Origin: Candidatus Endolissoclinum faulkneri L2
Lineage (GTDB): Bacteria; Pseudomonadota; Alphaproteobacteria; Thalassobaculales; Thalassobaculaceae
Direction: 5' to 3'
Assembly: GCF_000319385.1 (NCBI RefSeq)
Contig: NC_019566.1
Location: 1,417,192-1,481,191 of the forward strand
DNA length: 64,000 nt
This document shows, piece after piece, positions 38,519 through 49,735 of the stretch (within the stretch, counting starts at the first letter, position 1; the number at the start of each line of letters is the position of its first letter). The position numbers and the translations under genes are program-made. Under the pieces are notes generated by a model. That model made no database searches. It was not told the DNA's origin and saw nothing but the letters and a program-made list of their open reading frames with translations.

Positions 38519-39157
38519 GTGTTAAACGCTAAGCGCTCCAGTAAACATATTAAAAAAGCTCGACCTCTTTATCCTAAATCTCAAACTAACCGTTTTGTGA
38601 TAATCATAAAAGTGTTGTTGCTAATTATAGCAATAGGACTAGTCTTTATGGTGCTAATTTGGCTAAAAATCGACCATAAAGCTTCACACATTCACAATAA
38701 ACAAGACTTAATAAAGCAGGACGATGTTGCTATTATGCGGATGACTAATCCGAGATTAATTGGGGTTAACGAAAACAAGAAACTATTTAAGATCGTTGCA
38801 CATTCTGCTACCCAGCCTAGTAATGATAAGCAAGTTGTCAAACTTGATCACCCACAGGCAGATATCGAAAACAAAGATGGAACTTCATTCACAATGAAAT
38901 CTGCTGCAGGTACATTGATTAGAAAATCTGATGTTATAAATCTAACAGACGGAGTAATATTATCACACAATGCTGGATATCAATTATTCACTGAGAAAGC
39001 AACAATTGACTTAAGACATGGTAAGATCTGTAGTAGAATGCCAACATGGGGTTATAGCCAGGATGCTAACATTCAAAGCCAAGGTATGCAAATACTATGC
39101 CACGGATCACGGATAATCTTTATCGGTGAAACTAAAGTAGTCTTATTACAAGACTAA
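38519..39157 (+). CDS. lptC: LPS export periplasmic bridge protein LptC
   Basis: 212 aa, GTG start. An N-terminal basic stretch is followed by one membrane segment (~28-48) and a periplasmic beta-jellyroll-type domain (NPRLIGVNENKKLFKIVAHSA, KSAAGTLIRKSDVINLTDGV), typical of LptC. It links the LptBFG inner-membrane transporter to the periplasmic LptA bridge. Sequence divergence from E. coli LptC is high, as usual in alphaproteobacteria, and the call leans on its position before lptA and lptB. lptF and lptG are not in the window. Confidence 0.88.
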   Translation: MLNAKRSSKHIKKARPLYPKSQTNRFVIIIKVLLLIIAIGLVFMVLIWLKIDHKASHIHNKQDLIKQDDVAIMRMTNPRLIGVNENKKLFKIVAHSATQPSNDKQVVKLDHPQADIENKDGTSFTMKSAAGTLIRKSDVINLTDGVILSHNAGYQLFTEKATIDLRHGKICSRMPTWGYSQDANIQSQGMQILCHGSRIIFIGETKVVLLQD

Positions 39158-39183
39158 AACTGGCGATTGACAATGATTGCCTT

Positions 39184-39993
39184 ATGGCTTTTCTATATAT
39201 GGCTTACATTAGTGACATACTTGCAGTAGTTTTACTCTTTGCTTTTAATGTAAATTGGTATACCTCTAATGCTCACTCTTTAGAGCGAGAAAATAAAAAT
39301 AAAGTTACTGTAGAAGCCGCTGATATTATAGAGTGGAATCGTGATAAAAAAATTTATATAGCACGCGGTAATGTCAAAGCTATGCGCGATACATTTACAA
39401 TCAGTGCTGATACTTTGACTGCTGTATATCGGTCAAAAAATTCTAATAAAGGTGAAATTTACCGCTTAGAAGCACTAGGCCATGTAGTTATCACTTCTAC
39501 TGAAAATCGAGCTGCAGGCGGGCATGCAATCTATGATATAGATAAACAAATTATTACCCTTACAGGAAATAATTTGTTTTTTAAAAACGGCTTCTATACT
39601 ATTACTGCGCGCGATAGTATAAAATACTTAAAGTCTTGTCGAATAGCAATAGCTAGTGGTGCAGCTGCAGTTTGGCGGAATAAACAAACGATTAAAGCGG
39701 ATGTGTTGACAGCTTATTTTGAACATAGTCCAAGTAGTGATAACCAAATAAAAGAATTAAAAGCTATTGGCAATGTCATAATTGTCACACCACAAGAGAT
39801 CTTACAAAGTAACGAAGGACATTACGACGTATTTAATGAAATAGCTCAAATGGAAGGCAATGTTAGGATTACTAGAGGTAGTAACCAGATTAGTGGTGAA
39901 CGAGCTCAAATTAACTTAAAGACTGGCCTAAGCTATATACTGCCGAGATTAAAAAGTGGAGGACGGGTACAAGGTTTATTCGCTAAAGAATAG
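39184..39993 (+). CDS. lptA: LPS transport periplasmic protein LptA (OstA-like)
   Basis: 269 aa. An N-terminal hydrophobic signal (~5-25) precedes repeated OstA-type beta-strands: VEAADIIEWNRDKKIYIARG, FTISADTLTAVY, ALGHVVITS, KADVLTAYF, AIGNVIIVT, ISGERAQINLKTG. LptA oligomers form the lipopolysaccharide bridge across the periplasm. It lies 26 bases after lptC and before lptB. Its presence with LptC and LptB indicates that the organism keeps LPS in its outer membrane. Confidence 0.93.
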   Translation: MAFLYMAYISDILAVVLLFAFNVNWYTSNAHSLERENKNKVTVEAADIIEWNRDKKIYIARGNVKAMRDTFTISADTLTAVYRSKNSNKGEIYRLEALGHVVITSTENRAAGGHAIYDIDKQIITLTGNNLFFKNGFYTITARDSIKYLKSCRIAIASGAAAVWRNKQTIKADVLTAYFEHSPSSDNQIKELKAIGNVIIVTPQEILQSNEGHYDVFNEIAQMEGNVRITRGSNQISGERAQINLKTGLSYILPRLKSGGRVQGLFAKE

Positions 39994-40131
39994 CCAAAAT
40001 GCTCAAACCAATAAGCTAGTTAATTTTATTATATTAAAAACTACTATGCAACAAACATACTATTGTAGTAATGTAGGATGAAATAAATCTCGTCGAATTG
40101 TAAATCAACCAATCAAATCACAACTCGTTTT

Positions 40132-40875
40132 ATGTGCCAAAACATTGAACACAATAATGGTCTATACGCTAATAACATTAGCAAGCAATTCAAAAAGAGA
40201 ATAGTCTTGCGAGATGTTTCTGTTTATGTGCAGCCATATGAAGCAGTTGGGCTGTTTGGACCAAACGGAGCTGGCAAGACTACATGTTTTTACATCATTA
40301 TAGGGCTTATAGCAACTGATGCAGGAACTATTAGCTTATACGGTCAGAATATAACTGATCTTCCTATGTACCGCCGTGCTCGATTAGGTGTTGGATATTT
40401 GCCTCAAGATTCCTCAATTTTTCGCGGACTTAATGTAGAACAAAACATAGCCGCCGTTCTCGAGTTAGTAGAATCAAGTCCGAACCGTCAAAATTTAATA
40501 CTAGAACAATTATTAGCTGAATTTTCTATAACTCATCTACGCAATACACCAGCATTAGCTCTATCGGGAGGTGAACGTCGTCGTGTAGAAATCGCTCGAG
40601 CACTTGCTTCAAGTCCTCAGTTCATTTTGTTAGACGAACCATTATCCGGCATTGATCCAATTGCAATAAGTGAAATTCGTGATCTAATTTCTCAGCTAAA
40701 AAATCGTGGATTAGGCGTACTGATTACAGATCATAATGTTCGCGAAACATTAAAAATTGTAGATCGAGCTTACATAATTCATGACGGTATGGTTTTGATG
40801 GAGGGTTCGCCAAGTGAAATCGTTGGAAATCAAAATGTCAGGCAATTTTACTTGGGGGAAAGCTTTAACCTATAA
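40132..40875 (+). CDS. lptB: LPS export ABC transporter ATPase LptB
   Basis: 247 aa cytoplasmic ATPase that powers LPS extraction. Walker A GPNGAGKTT (~43-51), Q-loop YLPQDSS, signature LSGGERRRVEIARALA, Walker B FILLDEPLSGIDP, switch His in LITDHNVRE, and the LptB-like C-terminus GSPSEIV...VRQFYLG. The order lptC-lptA-lptB is kept. The genes usually found next (rpoN, hpf, ptsN) are absent; only non-coding DNA follows. Confidence 0.96.
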   Translation: MCQNIEHNNGLYANNISKQFKKRIVLRDVSVYVQPYEAVGLFGPNGAGKTTCFYIIIGLIATDAGTISLYGQNITDLPMYRRARLGVGYLPQDSSIFRGLNVEQNIAAVLELVESSPNRQNLILEQLLAEFSITHLRNTPALALSGGERRRVEIARALASSPQFILLDEPLSGIDPIAISEIRDLISQLKNRGLGVLITDHNVRETLKIVDRAYIIHDGMVLMEGSPSEIVGNQNVRQFYLGESFNL

Positions 40876-41399
40876 AGCTACTTAACTTATAGATAGTTAG
40901 CGTAAAAAATAAACAAAAGATAATACAACTAAAATTTATTATGAATAATATTCTAATTATTGATTAGATGTCTCTAAAATTACATTAAGTTGTTCTTTTA
41001 GTTAAAAATTAACAATCATAAAAAGCTTAAGCTAATTAATTCTATTACATTGGAATATTTTATTAGTTAAAGGATGCAAATTGCGTTTATAAACGCCAAG
41101 CCAGCGAGTGAATAATCATTAATAGCAAGAAATGATCGACTAAATTAATATCACTATTTTATTTGCTAATCAAAAATTAGCAGGGTCATTTTAAACAAAA
41201 AAACTACACCTATCAAGGTGATAGTCGACTAATAACAAAAAGCAACAGCTTCTTATATAATTGTTACTATTATACTTTTCTATACAAAGACACAATAATT
41301 AAAATACAATAAAGCACTATTAGTTTAAGATACTTGATCTTTCTCCGAAAGAGAAAGCTTTTAATTAAAGATATAATTAATTAAAAAAATTGAACATTA

Positions 41400-41429
41400 A
41401 ATGATTTTATAAATAATTATAAAATCATT
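41400..41429. repeat. 13-bp hairpin
   Basis: Perfect arms 41400-41412 and 41417-41429 with a 4-base loop (ATAA). AT-only except for one C/G pair per arm. Isolated in a spacer. Confidence 0.6.
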
Positions 41430-42337
41430 CAGTATCATTTTTAGACTAAAAATATCATTTAGCAAAATTAAATGCTCACTCTACATTAAGAAATTAGTTA
41501 TTTAACTATTATAAAAACAATTTTACTTTAAATATTCTGTTTAATAAATCTTAATTATAAAGATAAGGACGTTAGATTTAAACACAATAACTTAATTTGC
41601 ACAAGGTAGACTGTAAAATTTAAAAAAATTAATTAATATTAAACATATCATCGGCTAGAATAGAAGATAACTATAATTGTATAATTTTCCTAACTCACCT
41701 GACTCATAATCATAGTAGCAATTAATTATAATTAAATAATCGTCAATTAAAAACCAAGCATTCTGGAACAATGGATATTCTGTGTAAACAAGGATTTATT
41801 TTAGCTAATCAACAGATAGAAATCCTAATAAAAGTAGATTTTTACTTATAAAATTTGTCTTAAGTTTGCAAGATATATAGTAAAATTTTTATTCTTAAGA
41901 TTACTTTTGATTAAATCAACTTTACTTTTTAGTAAATTGCGACGCTTTTGACAAAACTTTTGTTAGTTTTTTCATAAGCATCTAAAGTATCCAAAAAAAT
42001 GTTAATATTTATAAAAAGAACTGTTAAAGGAATAACTTCTAAAAATCAATAGTTGATTTAGCGCTAGATTGTTCATCCAAAATATTAAATAAACAATATT
42101 TTATTTGCTGAATAAGTTGTATAACAAACTTGCCTCAATTGCGTGAACGAAGTTTGATTAATTTATCATTATTTAAAATAGTTATAATAAATAACCATAT
42201 CGACAAATAAAAATCGTATTTTTCGTAGAAAAAATATTATTTGTGTTATTTAACAATGAACTTTTTAAGTTATAACTTAGTGTTACTTACCATTATTTTA
42301 AAACAAATTTATTAATTACATCAACAAGATATATAAT

Positions 42338-42387
42338 AAGCGTAATATTAAACAAGGTAAATAAGCGCAATATTAAACAAGGTAAAT
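42338..42387. repeat. 25-bp direct tandem repeat, two copies
   Basis: Unit 42338-42362 (AAGCGTAATATTAAACAAGG then TAAAT) is repeated immediately at 42363-42387 with one T-to-C change. Most simply a recent replication-slippage duplication. Confidence 0.85.
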
Positions 42388-42611
42388 TTTATCGCGTATT
42401 GAGTAATTTGTACAAAATTATACTATAGCAATCAACTTATTAAATAAATTTATCATTATTCTACTTAGTAAAGCAATAGAATAATTTGCAGCTTTGCTGA
42501 TAAAAATATTTTCTTATTCTTAATGATAATTCATAATCACATAATCTGACCAGAAATACTAGTTACATTAATATAACCATTTTATTACTTTTACTAAAAA
42601 CTGCTAATAAT

Positions 42612-42687
<76 letters not shown>

Positions 42688-42921
42688 ATGGTACAAAAAT
42701 ATGATGCACATTAATGTTATTGTAAATAACATAAATTTTCTTTGAAAATTCAGCGAAGATATTCCTTATTGTTTGTAGTGATCTTTGTCAAATGTAAAGC
42801 TTGATTTTTGGTAATTAGCCTCTAAATGCTACTAGCAGTGTGTTCCTTACAGTTAATTGATAAACTCTTTGAACTATAACTTTGTCTTGAACTATAACTT
42901 TGTCGAAAACAACAGCTGATT

Positions 42922-43215
42922 ATGATAATGAATTCACTAGTTTGGCTTGTTAACACGATCATTCACTATTTAACGATTGCGCTATTTATTTACATAATAA
43001 TTGATCTATTAGTAAAGTTTGATGCAATCAATACTTACAATCGTTTGGTTTTGTCAGTAATTAACTTTTTATCTCGAATATTTGAGCCTATATTGAAAAT
43101 AATTCGCATAGTCATTCCTAGAGTTGGAGGAATTGATATATCAGCAATAATACTAGTATTGTTATTGCAATTTGCTGCCCATCTGGTTCAGGAGTTTTCT
43201 TATGGACTTTACTAA
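42922..43215 (+). CDS. YggT family membrane protein
   Basis: 97 aa with two hydrophobic regions (~5-28 and ~70-90). The YggT pattern is present: YIIIDLLVKF near the start, INFLSRIFEPILKIIRIVIP in the middle, GGIDISAIILVLLL near the end. YggT proteins are small inner-membrane proteins of uncertain role, linked to osmotic stress or cell-division proteins in some bacteria. It is divergent from tRNA-Ala with a long spacer downstream. Confidence 0.9.
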   Translation: MIMNSLVWLVNTIIHYLTIALFIYIIIDLLVKFDAINTYNRLVLSVINFLSRIFEPILKIIRIVIPRVGGIDISAIILVLLLQFAAHLVQEFSYGLY

Positions 43216-45259
43216 AATACTAACATAACAATAATCCTATAATCATAAGAGTAGTAAAGACCCACATACCTGTCCTAAATTAACATTTTTAAACTAATTG
43301 TTTGTGAGGTACTTGCACTTTTGTAATCACGCAATAATTGCAATATTAATTCTTTAAATTATTCGATATGCAAGATATCTATATATTATGATATTATTCA
43401 TTAGCGAATAAAATTCTCATATTTAGTAAATTTATAAAACTTAAATAATTATAAAGAATAATAGATTTTTGAGAATCTTCTTGAATAATAAATCTATTTA
43501 GTTAGCAATTATCAATCATATAGTATCATCTACCATAATAACTCTTAAGCCAAGATATTAAAGCGAGTAATTATTCTTGAATAGAAATGTTGAGATAATA
43601 ACTTAAAGTCTAGTTATTAATTTCCACGTAATTATCAACTAAATCACCAGGAGTAAATACATCGGCTTTGAGCTAATGCAAACACTAGGAAAACAAGAAC
43701 TATTTATCAATTCAATTTAATCGAGCATATCAGTACAATCGCGGTTACTAATATTGTACCCTATAATCTTTGGAGTGCTCTGAAAATTATTGGGCAGATA
43801 AACAAAGAGAGACAAGCAGTCATACACTACATCGTCCATATAAGTATATATAGCTAGTACTGGTTTATGCATCTAAATTTAAAAATCATTACTTAATTAT
43901 TATATCTTTATCATAAACTATTGAGTTTTATTCTCAAATCAAACTTAATAAAACATTATTTGCTATACTATTTTAGGCAATTTTTAATAATGATCATCAA
44001 ATACAGTAAATTTAAATATACCTATACATCTATTAGGTAGAATTGATCATAAATTTAAAAAAATAAATTAAATCAAGATCATCTTCAGATGATAACATCT
44101 TGAAAAAAAAAATATTCGGTAAATTATGAAATTTATATTATAAGTACATATCGTCAACAAATAACCTCAAATTAAATTTGTTTAACACAAACAAATCGCT
44201 AACAAAACAATGCTTAATAAGAATTAACAATATTTAATATTAAATAAAATAAAAGTAATTTATACTAATCTTTCATTATTATGAATTGACTTTCTTAAAG
44301 AAATAAGCAAATTATACTAAGATAATTATAGCTTAAATTAATATAATAATTTTAACTTTATAATTAATAAAAATATCCTTTTGTGTGTATTAGCGATCAA
44401 TAATACTAAATAAACATTAAATCACTAATTTTGTAAATTATTTTAACTAGTACTAGCGTTAGCGAATTTAATTAACTGTATACAATAATAGATATTATTT
44501 AATCATTTTGCTGCGATATTAATTTATAATTATATAATAATTTCATTACTAATGTTATTTTAATACAGAACTATTTTTATCGTTTTAGTTGGTCTTAATT
44601 AAAAGACTATATAAAATAGAGTTTCTCTCGTAGAAAATATAAGGATAACACATCTTATTTATTAGAATAATAAATCTCTTTACAGATTTATTTAAAATTA
44701 AATTTTATTTTCACAAATTAAAAAAACAATAAATTAACCATAAGTATAGTCAATAGAAGAATTTAAAAAATTTTTTAAATTTTAATTAGCTCAAGCACTT
44801 TAAGAAAAAAACGCTCTAGTTACTTTTAGCATAAAAATTTTTAATTATATGGTAAGACTTGGTAGCTACACATCAAAAAAATCTTAAAATAAATTAATTA
44901 GTTTAGAAACATGGTTCTACACCTTGAACAGGCAAAGATTAATTATGTTTAACATAAAAGTTTATTTGGCTATACTAACATCGATAGACTGTAGCTACTT
45001 TAAATAAAGTAATGCGTGCAAATAAAAATTTTGATAGTTTGCATCACAGCATTTACATCAAAAATGATAAATTTATTCTTGTGAGTATAGCAAAATAACA
45101 AGCTTAAGCTTTATTTTGCTGTCAAGATACCTAGATATCGTTAGGTTTTGGTTTAACTATTGATATTTTGATATCTAACTATTGATGGTTAGGAGAAAGA
45201 CGGATTTTGCTTATTATATGCATAAGTTTAAGATTATAAATAATAATGAGGAATATTTA
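43216..45259. other. 2.0 kb AT-rich spacer, no supported gene
   Basis: Among the most AT-rich parts of the window. Around 43640-43860 the composition is closer to coding sequence, but every frame is broken; it may be an eroded gene. At 44075-44105 there is a nested inverted repeat (TCAAGAT ... ATCTTGA enclosing CATCT / AGATG) next to an A-run. Just upstream of ahcY I see no SAH or SAM riboswitch that I can recognise by eye. Confidence 0.6.
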
Positions 45260-46555
45260 ATGGCAAAATTTAACGATTATAAGGTAGCGGATATTTCCTT
45301 AGCGGAATGGGGAAAGCGAGAAATAGCAATTGCTGAGACTGAAATGTCTGGTTTGATGGCAATTCAAGAAGAATATATATCTTACAAACCACTTAAAGGT
45401 GCGCAAATCATTGGGTGCTTGCATATGACCATCCAAACTGCTGTATTAATTAAAACACTAATTGCGCTTGGAGCAGAAGTTCGCTGGTCATCATGCAATA
45501 TTTTTTCTACCCAAGATCATGCTGCTGCAGCCATTGCTGCGTCCGATATTCCTGTATTTGCTTGGAAAGGTGAAACAGAAGAAGAATATGAGTGGTGTAT
45601 TCGTCAAACTATTGAAGGTCCAAATAGTTGGCATGCAAACATGTTATTGGATGATGGAGGGGATCTGACAAAAATAATGCATGAGAAATATCCCGAGTTA
45701 CTCAATAATATACGAGGTGTTTCTGAAGAAACTACGACAGGTGTGCATCGTCTATATGAGATGGTAAAAAAAGGCACACTAATGATTCCGGCTATTAATG
45801 TTAATGACAGTGTGACCAAGTCAAAATTTGATAATCTTTATGGCTGCCGCGAGAGCTTAGCAGATGGTATTCGTCGAGCTACCGACGTAATGTTTGCTGG
45901 TAAAGTTGCTTGTGTTGCAGGATACGGTGATGTTGGCAAAGGTTCAGCACAATCTCTTCGCAATGCTGGGGCACGTGTCATCATTACCGAAATAGATCCA
46001 ATCTGCGCCTTACAAGCTGCTATGGAAGGTTTTGCAGTCGTAACCATGGAAGATGCAGCTTCAAGCGCCGATATTTTTGTAACCGCTACTGGCAACAAGG
46101 ATATCATTACTATCGATCACATGAGAGCAATGAAGGATAGAGCAATTGTTTGTAATATTGGTCACTTCGATAATGAAATCCAAATTGATGGCCTACGTAA
46201 TCTTAAATGGGAACCAGTAAAGCCACAAGTCGATGAGATTGTATTTCCAGACGGTAAGCGTATTATATTGCTTGCTGAAGGTCGGTTGGTAAACCTTGGT
46301 TGCGCCACTGGGCATCCCAGTTTTGTAATGAGTGCCTCCTTTTCAAATCAAACGATGGCTCAAATTGAGCTTTGGAAAAATCATAATAAATACGATAAGC
46401 AAGTTTATCTCTTGCCCAAAAAACTAGATGAGAGAGTTGCAGAACTCCATTTGAAAAAGATTAACGCAAAAATATCCAAGCTGTCTGAAGAACAAGCCGC
46501 ATATATTGGCGTAAATACTAAAGGGCCTTTTAAGTCAGATACTTATCGTTACTAG
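45260..46555 (+). CDS. ahcY: adenosylhomocysteinase (SAH hydrolase)
   Basis: 431 aa from the ATG at 45260, which follows GAGGA at 45249-45253 and begins [18 protein letters not shown] as in the family. An upstream in-frame ATG at 45182 would add 26 unconserved residues. It reversibly splits S-adenosylhomocysteine into adenosine and homocysteine using bound NAD+. Motifs: [49 protein letters not shown], the NAD-binding loop [26 protein letters not shown], and C-terminal KSDTYRY. It matches the shorter bacterial/eukaryotic-like length. It stands alone. It would clear SAH from rRNA and PKS methyltransferases, preventing their inhibition. Confidence 0.96.
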   Translation: MAKFNDYKVADISLAEWGKREIAIAETEMSGLMAIQEEYISYKPLKGAQIIGCLHMTIQTAVLIKTLIALGAEVRWSSCNIFSTQDHAAAAIAASDIPVFAWKGETEEEYEWCIRQTIEGPNSWHANMLLDDGGDLTKIMHEKYPELLNNIRGVSEETTTGVHRLYEMVKKGTLMIPAINVNDSVTKSKFDNLYGCRESLADGIRRATDVMFAGKVACVAGYGDVGKGSAQSLRNAGARVIITEIDPICALQAAMEGFAVVTMEDAASSADIFVTATGNKDIITIDHMRAMKDRAIVCNIGHFDNEIQIDGLRNLKWEPVKPQVDEIVFPDGKRIILLAEGRLVNLGCATGHPSFVMSASFSNQTMAQIELWKNHNKYDKQVYLLPKKLDERVAELHLKKINAKISKLSEEQAAYIGVNTKGPFKSDTYRY

Positions 46556-47176
46556 CTTTAAACGTAAAGCCACAGATAAAGTCAGTGTATAATAAATCTA
46601 TTTAATGATTATCACTAAGTTAAAATCAATTCTTCGATAACGATAAATTTTTAATTGATTTACTTGAATTTAAATTCATAGCTAAACTAGTTTGATGTGA
46701 ATAATATACACAAAATTAAGATAAAATGTTTTAATATAGTATACAAAACTATCTTAACGAATGAGTATAATATTAATTACTTTTCTCAAAAATACCGAGT
46801 CAGTTTCCATAATGATTATAAACAGATTAAAATAAATTATATTCACTTAATTAACATCCAATATTAATTGCTAGTAATTCAATAGTGGACAGGACTCAGC
46901 ATAGTACAAAGCTGTAAAACCCCCATCTCTTACTTGAAAAAGAAACGCATAAATTAATTTATTGATTAAATCCAAGTCCTATCCTGAACAAAATAAATTA
47001 TATAAATAATGAAAATACTTATTTTCTATACATTACCGATAGCTAAAAATAAATATTCCTACTATCTGCTAAACCCTTCAAGCTTTCTAAGCCAATATCA
47101 TACCATATTCTTTAGCTAAAGTATTTTAGCAAATAACAACAACATTAAACATAAATTAACTATCTAAATATATCCG
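46556..47176. other. 0.6 kb spacer between convergent ahcY and rsmG
   Basis: AT-rich, without a supported gene or clear terminator hairpin. In the common alphaproteobacterial order parA and parB would follow rsmG here; neither is present. Confidence 0.6.
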
Positions 47177-47782
47177 TCAAACACGGATTACTTTCTCAAG
47201 TTTCAACACAACTCCTCGAGGATACGCAATACTTGAATATTTAGTTACTAACATTTTCCAAGTATTTTGTGCAATTATTAACTCTTCATCAACACGTTCT
47301 CCTTTTAGAAATAAAAATACCGTTTCTGCATAAGAATATGACTCAGAATAGCGTAATAACTTATCAACCGATGCAAGTGCTCGTGCTGTAATAATGCCAG
47401 CCGTAGTAAACTGTAATGATTCAATACGGCAAGCTTTAATAATCGGACTAACACCAATGACACTAAGCACTGCTTGCAAAAAGGCTATTTTACGACTATC
47501 TGATTCTACGATAACAATATCTTCTCGTCCAATAATGGATAATACTAAACCAGGAAACCCAGCTCCTGATCCCAAATCAAGAACTGGTCCAGGTAAATCT
47601 TTCATGTGTATTAGGAGCTGAGCAGAATCAAGAAAATGACGAGACCACAGATTAGTAAGCGTATTATATGATACAAGACTACTGCGTGACTGCCATTTTA
47701 CCAATAATTCAGCATATTTTTCCAAATCCTTGCGTTGGTTATTAGTAAGAGAAAGAAGCTGCTGAAGATCACTAGGTGTCAT
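47177..47782 (-). CDS. rsmG: 16S rRNA (guanine-527 N7) methyltransferase
   Basis: 201 aa, class I SAM methyltransferase acting on G527 of 16S rRNA. Visible: the N-terminal helical part with [18 protein letters not shown] (the family's LWxRH-x-LDS pattern), SAM motif [27 protein letters not shown], and [13 protein letters not shown]. Its ATG overlaps the mnmG stop by 4 bases, so it is coupled to mnmE-mnmG. Loss of RsmG in other bacteria gives low-level streptomycin resistance. Confidence 0.94.
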   Translation of the reverse strand: MTPSDLQQLLSLTNNQRKDLEKYAELLVKWQSRSSLVSYNTLTNLWSRHFLDSAQLLIHMKDLPGPVLDLGSGAGFPGLVLSIIGREDIVIVESDSRKIAFLQAVLSVIGVSPIIKACRIESLQFTTAGIITARALASVDKLLRYSESYSYAETVFLFLKGERVDEELIIAQNTWKMLVTKYSSIAYPRGVVLKLEKVIRV

Positions 47783-49647
47783 ATATTAAGCGTTTTATCA
47801 ATTTTTTTTAAATGATGAAGTAAAGCTACAATTGCTGCTGGTGTCATTCCTGGCAAGCGACTCGCTTGACCAAGCGTTCTTGGCCGTTTAATCATAAGAA
47901 GATTACAAATTTCCGCAGAAAGAGAGCCGATAGATGATGGATTGAGATCTGCGGGTAGTTCTAATGCATGGTCATAACGATATGCTTTAATATCTGCTTC
48001 CTGTCGATCAAGATATCTTGCATATTTTGCTTCAATGGTAATCTGTTCTGCAATAAACTGAGGAATTTCAGACAATTTTTCAGGCCATGCATTAACTAAT
48101 TTATCCCAGTTCACATCAGAATTAGCAAGCAAATCCATTGCAGAACGATGTTTACCATCTTGATTGACGCTAAAGCCTAGTTTTGAGAGCATATGAGGAA
48201 AACCACCAAGAGTTTTTAATGTTTTATGTGCAAGAGATATTGCATCTCGGCGTGCCGTAAATGCTTTACTTCGAACCGATCCAATCAAGCCAATACTTTC
48301 TCCCATAGGGGTTAAACGAACATCGCTGTTATCAACCCGCAATCGTAACCGGTACTCGGCACGAGAAGTAAACATACGATAAGGCTCTGGAGCTCCGCGA
48401 GAAATCAGGTCATCAATCATTACCCCAATATATCCGTCAGCCCTATCTATATAAAATTTTTGATTAGAGCCGCTGGCTGTTAAAGCTGCATTTACAGCAG
48501 AGACAATTCCTTGTGCTGCAGCCTCTTCATATCCAGTAGTTCCGTTAATTTGACCAGCTAAATAAAGACCAGGCAATGCTCTGACTTCCAAGCTTTCAGA
48601 TAATGCACGTGGGTCAACATAGTCATACTCAATAGCATAACCATATTGTACAATACGCGCCCGCTCAAGTCCCCGAATTGACGCAACTACCTGATCTTGA
48701 ACAGGCCGTGGCAAAGAAGTTGAAATTCCGTTTGGATAAATAGTTAAACCGTCAATTTCCTCTGGCTCTAGAAAAATTTGATGCATTCTCTTATCGGGAA
48801 ATCGGACAATCTTATCTTCTACTGATGGACAATAGCGTGGTCCAAAACTACTAATCTGTCCACTATGCGTCGCTGCAAGGCTTAAATTATCCCGAATAAT
48901 CGTATGTGTTAGTGGATTTGTATAAGTAATATGACAAGGTACCTGATGAATATTAATTTTTTCAGTCAAGGTTGAGAATGGTGTTGGAGGATCATCGCCT
49001 GGCTGAAGCTCAAGACCATTCCAATCTACTGTTAAACCGTCAAGGCGTGGTGGTGTGCCAGTTTTTAAACGCCCCATCGGTAAACCTAAACGCTCCAAAG
49101 TTAATGCAAGCCCAATTGCAGGAGCATCTCCAAGACGACCTGCTGACCAGCGTTCTTTACCTATATGAATTTCACCACGAAGAAAAGTACCTGTAGTCAA
49201 AACAACAGCAGCAGACATCCATTCAGACCCATCGCCCAAAATTACACCACAACAACGCCCATTAATAACCAATAAATCCTCGACCACTCCTTCAACAATA
49301 GATAAAGTATCGTATTCATCTAATATGCTCTGAATAGCCATACGATAAAGTGTTCGATCAGCCTGTGCTCGAGAGCCTCGTACAGCCGGCCCTCTAGAGC
49401 GATTTAACATTCGAAACTGAATGCCTGATCGATCAATAGCTCTAGCCATTATCCCGTCTAGCGCATCAATCTCAGAAACGATATGAGCTTTCCCAATACC
49501 GCCAATCGCAGGATTACATGACATCAAGCCAATATTATCACGACAGTGAGTAAATAGTAATGTACGAGCTCCCATACGAGAAGCGGCTGCTGCTGCTTCC
49601 GACCCAGCATGACCTCCACCAACAACAATAATATCAAAGGCATTCAT
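47779..49647 (-). CDS. mnmG: tRNA uridine-34 5-carboxymethylaminomethyl modification enzyme MnmG
   Basis: 622 aa from ATG 49647, which begins [19 protein letters not shown] as in the family; a TTG start at 49677 would add 10 residues. FAD-binding protein that with MnmE modifies the wobble uridine of certain tRNAs (cmnm5U34). Motifs: dinucleotide-binding [75 protein letters not shown], and the C-terminal helical MnmE/tRNA-binding domain. It lies between mnmE and rsmG. Confidence 0.96.
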   Translation of the reverse strand: MNAFDIIVVGGGHAGSEAAAAASRMGARTLLFTHCRDNIGLMSCNPAIGGIGKAHIVSEIDALDGIMARAIDRSGIQFRMLNRSRGPAVRGSRAQADRTLYRMAIQSILDEYDTLSIVEGVVEDLLVINGRCCGVILGDGSEWMSAAVVLTTGTFLRGEIHIGKERWSAGRLGDAPAIGLALTLERLGLPMGRLKTGTPPRLDGLTVDWNGLELQPGDDPPTPFSTLTEKINIHQVPCHITYTNPLTHTIIRDNLSLAATHSGQISSFGPRYCPSVEDKIVRFPDKRMHQIFLEPEEIDGLTIYPNGISTSLPRPVQDQVVASIRGLERARIVQYGYAIEYDYVDPRALSESLEVRALPGLYLAGQINGTTGYEEAAAQGIVSAVNAALTASGSNQKFYIDRADGYIGVMIDDLISRGAPEPYRMFTSRAEYRLRLRVDNSDVRLTPMGESIGLIGSVRSKAFTARRDAISLAHKTLKTLGGFPHMLSKLGFSVNQDGKHRSAMDLLANSDVNWDKLVNAWPEKLSEIPQFIAEQITIEAKYARYLDRQEADIKAYRYDHALELPADLNPSSIGSLSAEICNLLMIKRPRTLGQASRLPGMTPAAIVALLHHLKKIDKTLNI

Positions 49648-49735
49648 TATAATAAAATCCGTAAAACTATTGCTCAAGCATCAAATGTTTGACATTTTTG
49701 ATTTGCCCACATTTTTGGTAAAAATTGATTTAACT

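Larger units (their letters stand above)
40876..42611. other. 1.7 kb AT-rich spacer, no supported gene
   Basis: It lies between lptB and tRNA-Ala. It contains a 13-bp hairpin at 41400-41429 (AATGATTTTATAA / TTATAAAATCATT, 4-base loop) and a 25-bp tandem duplication at 42338-42387. This is where rpoN/hpf/ptsN stand in many alphaproteobacteria, so it may be their eroded remains, but no protein similarity is recoverable by eye. Confidence 0.6.

Noticed and set aside
44900..45259. SAH or SAM riboswitch upstream of ahcY
   Set aside because: Considered because such elements precede ahcY or methionine genes in some bacteria. No GC-rich conserved core is visible; a covariance-model search would be decisive.
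45182..45259. N-terminal extension of ahcY
   Set aside because: The extra 26 residues are unlike the family, and GAGGA precedes the internal ATG at 45260.
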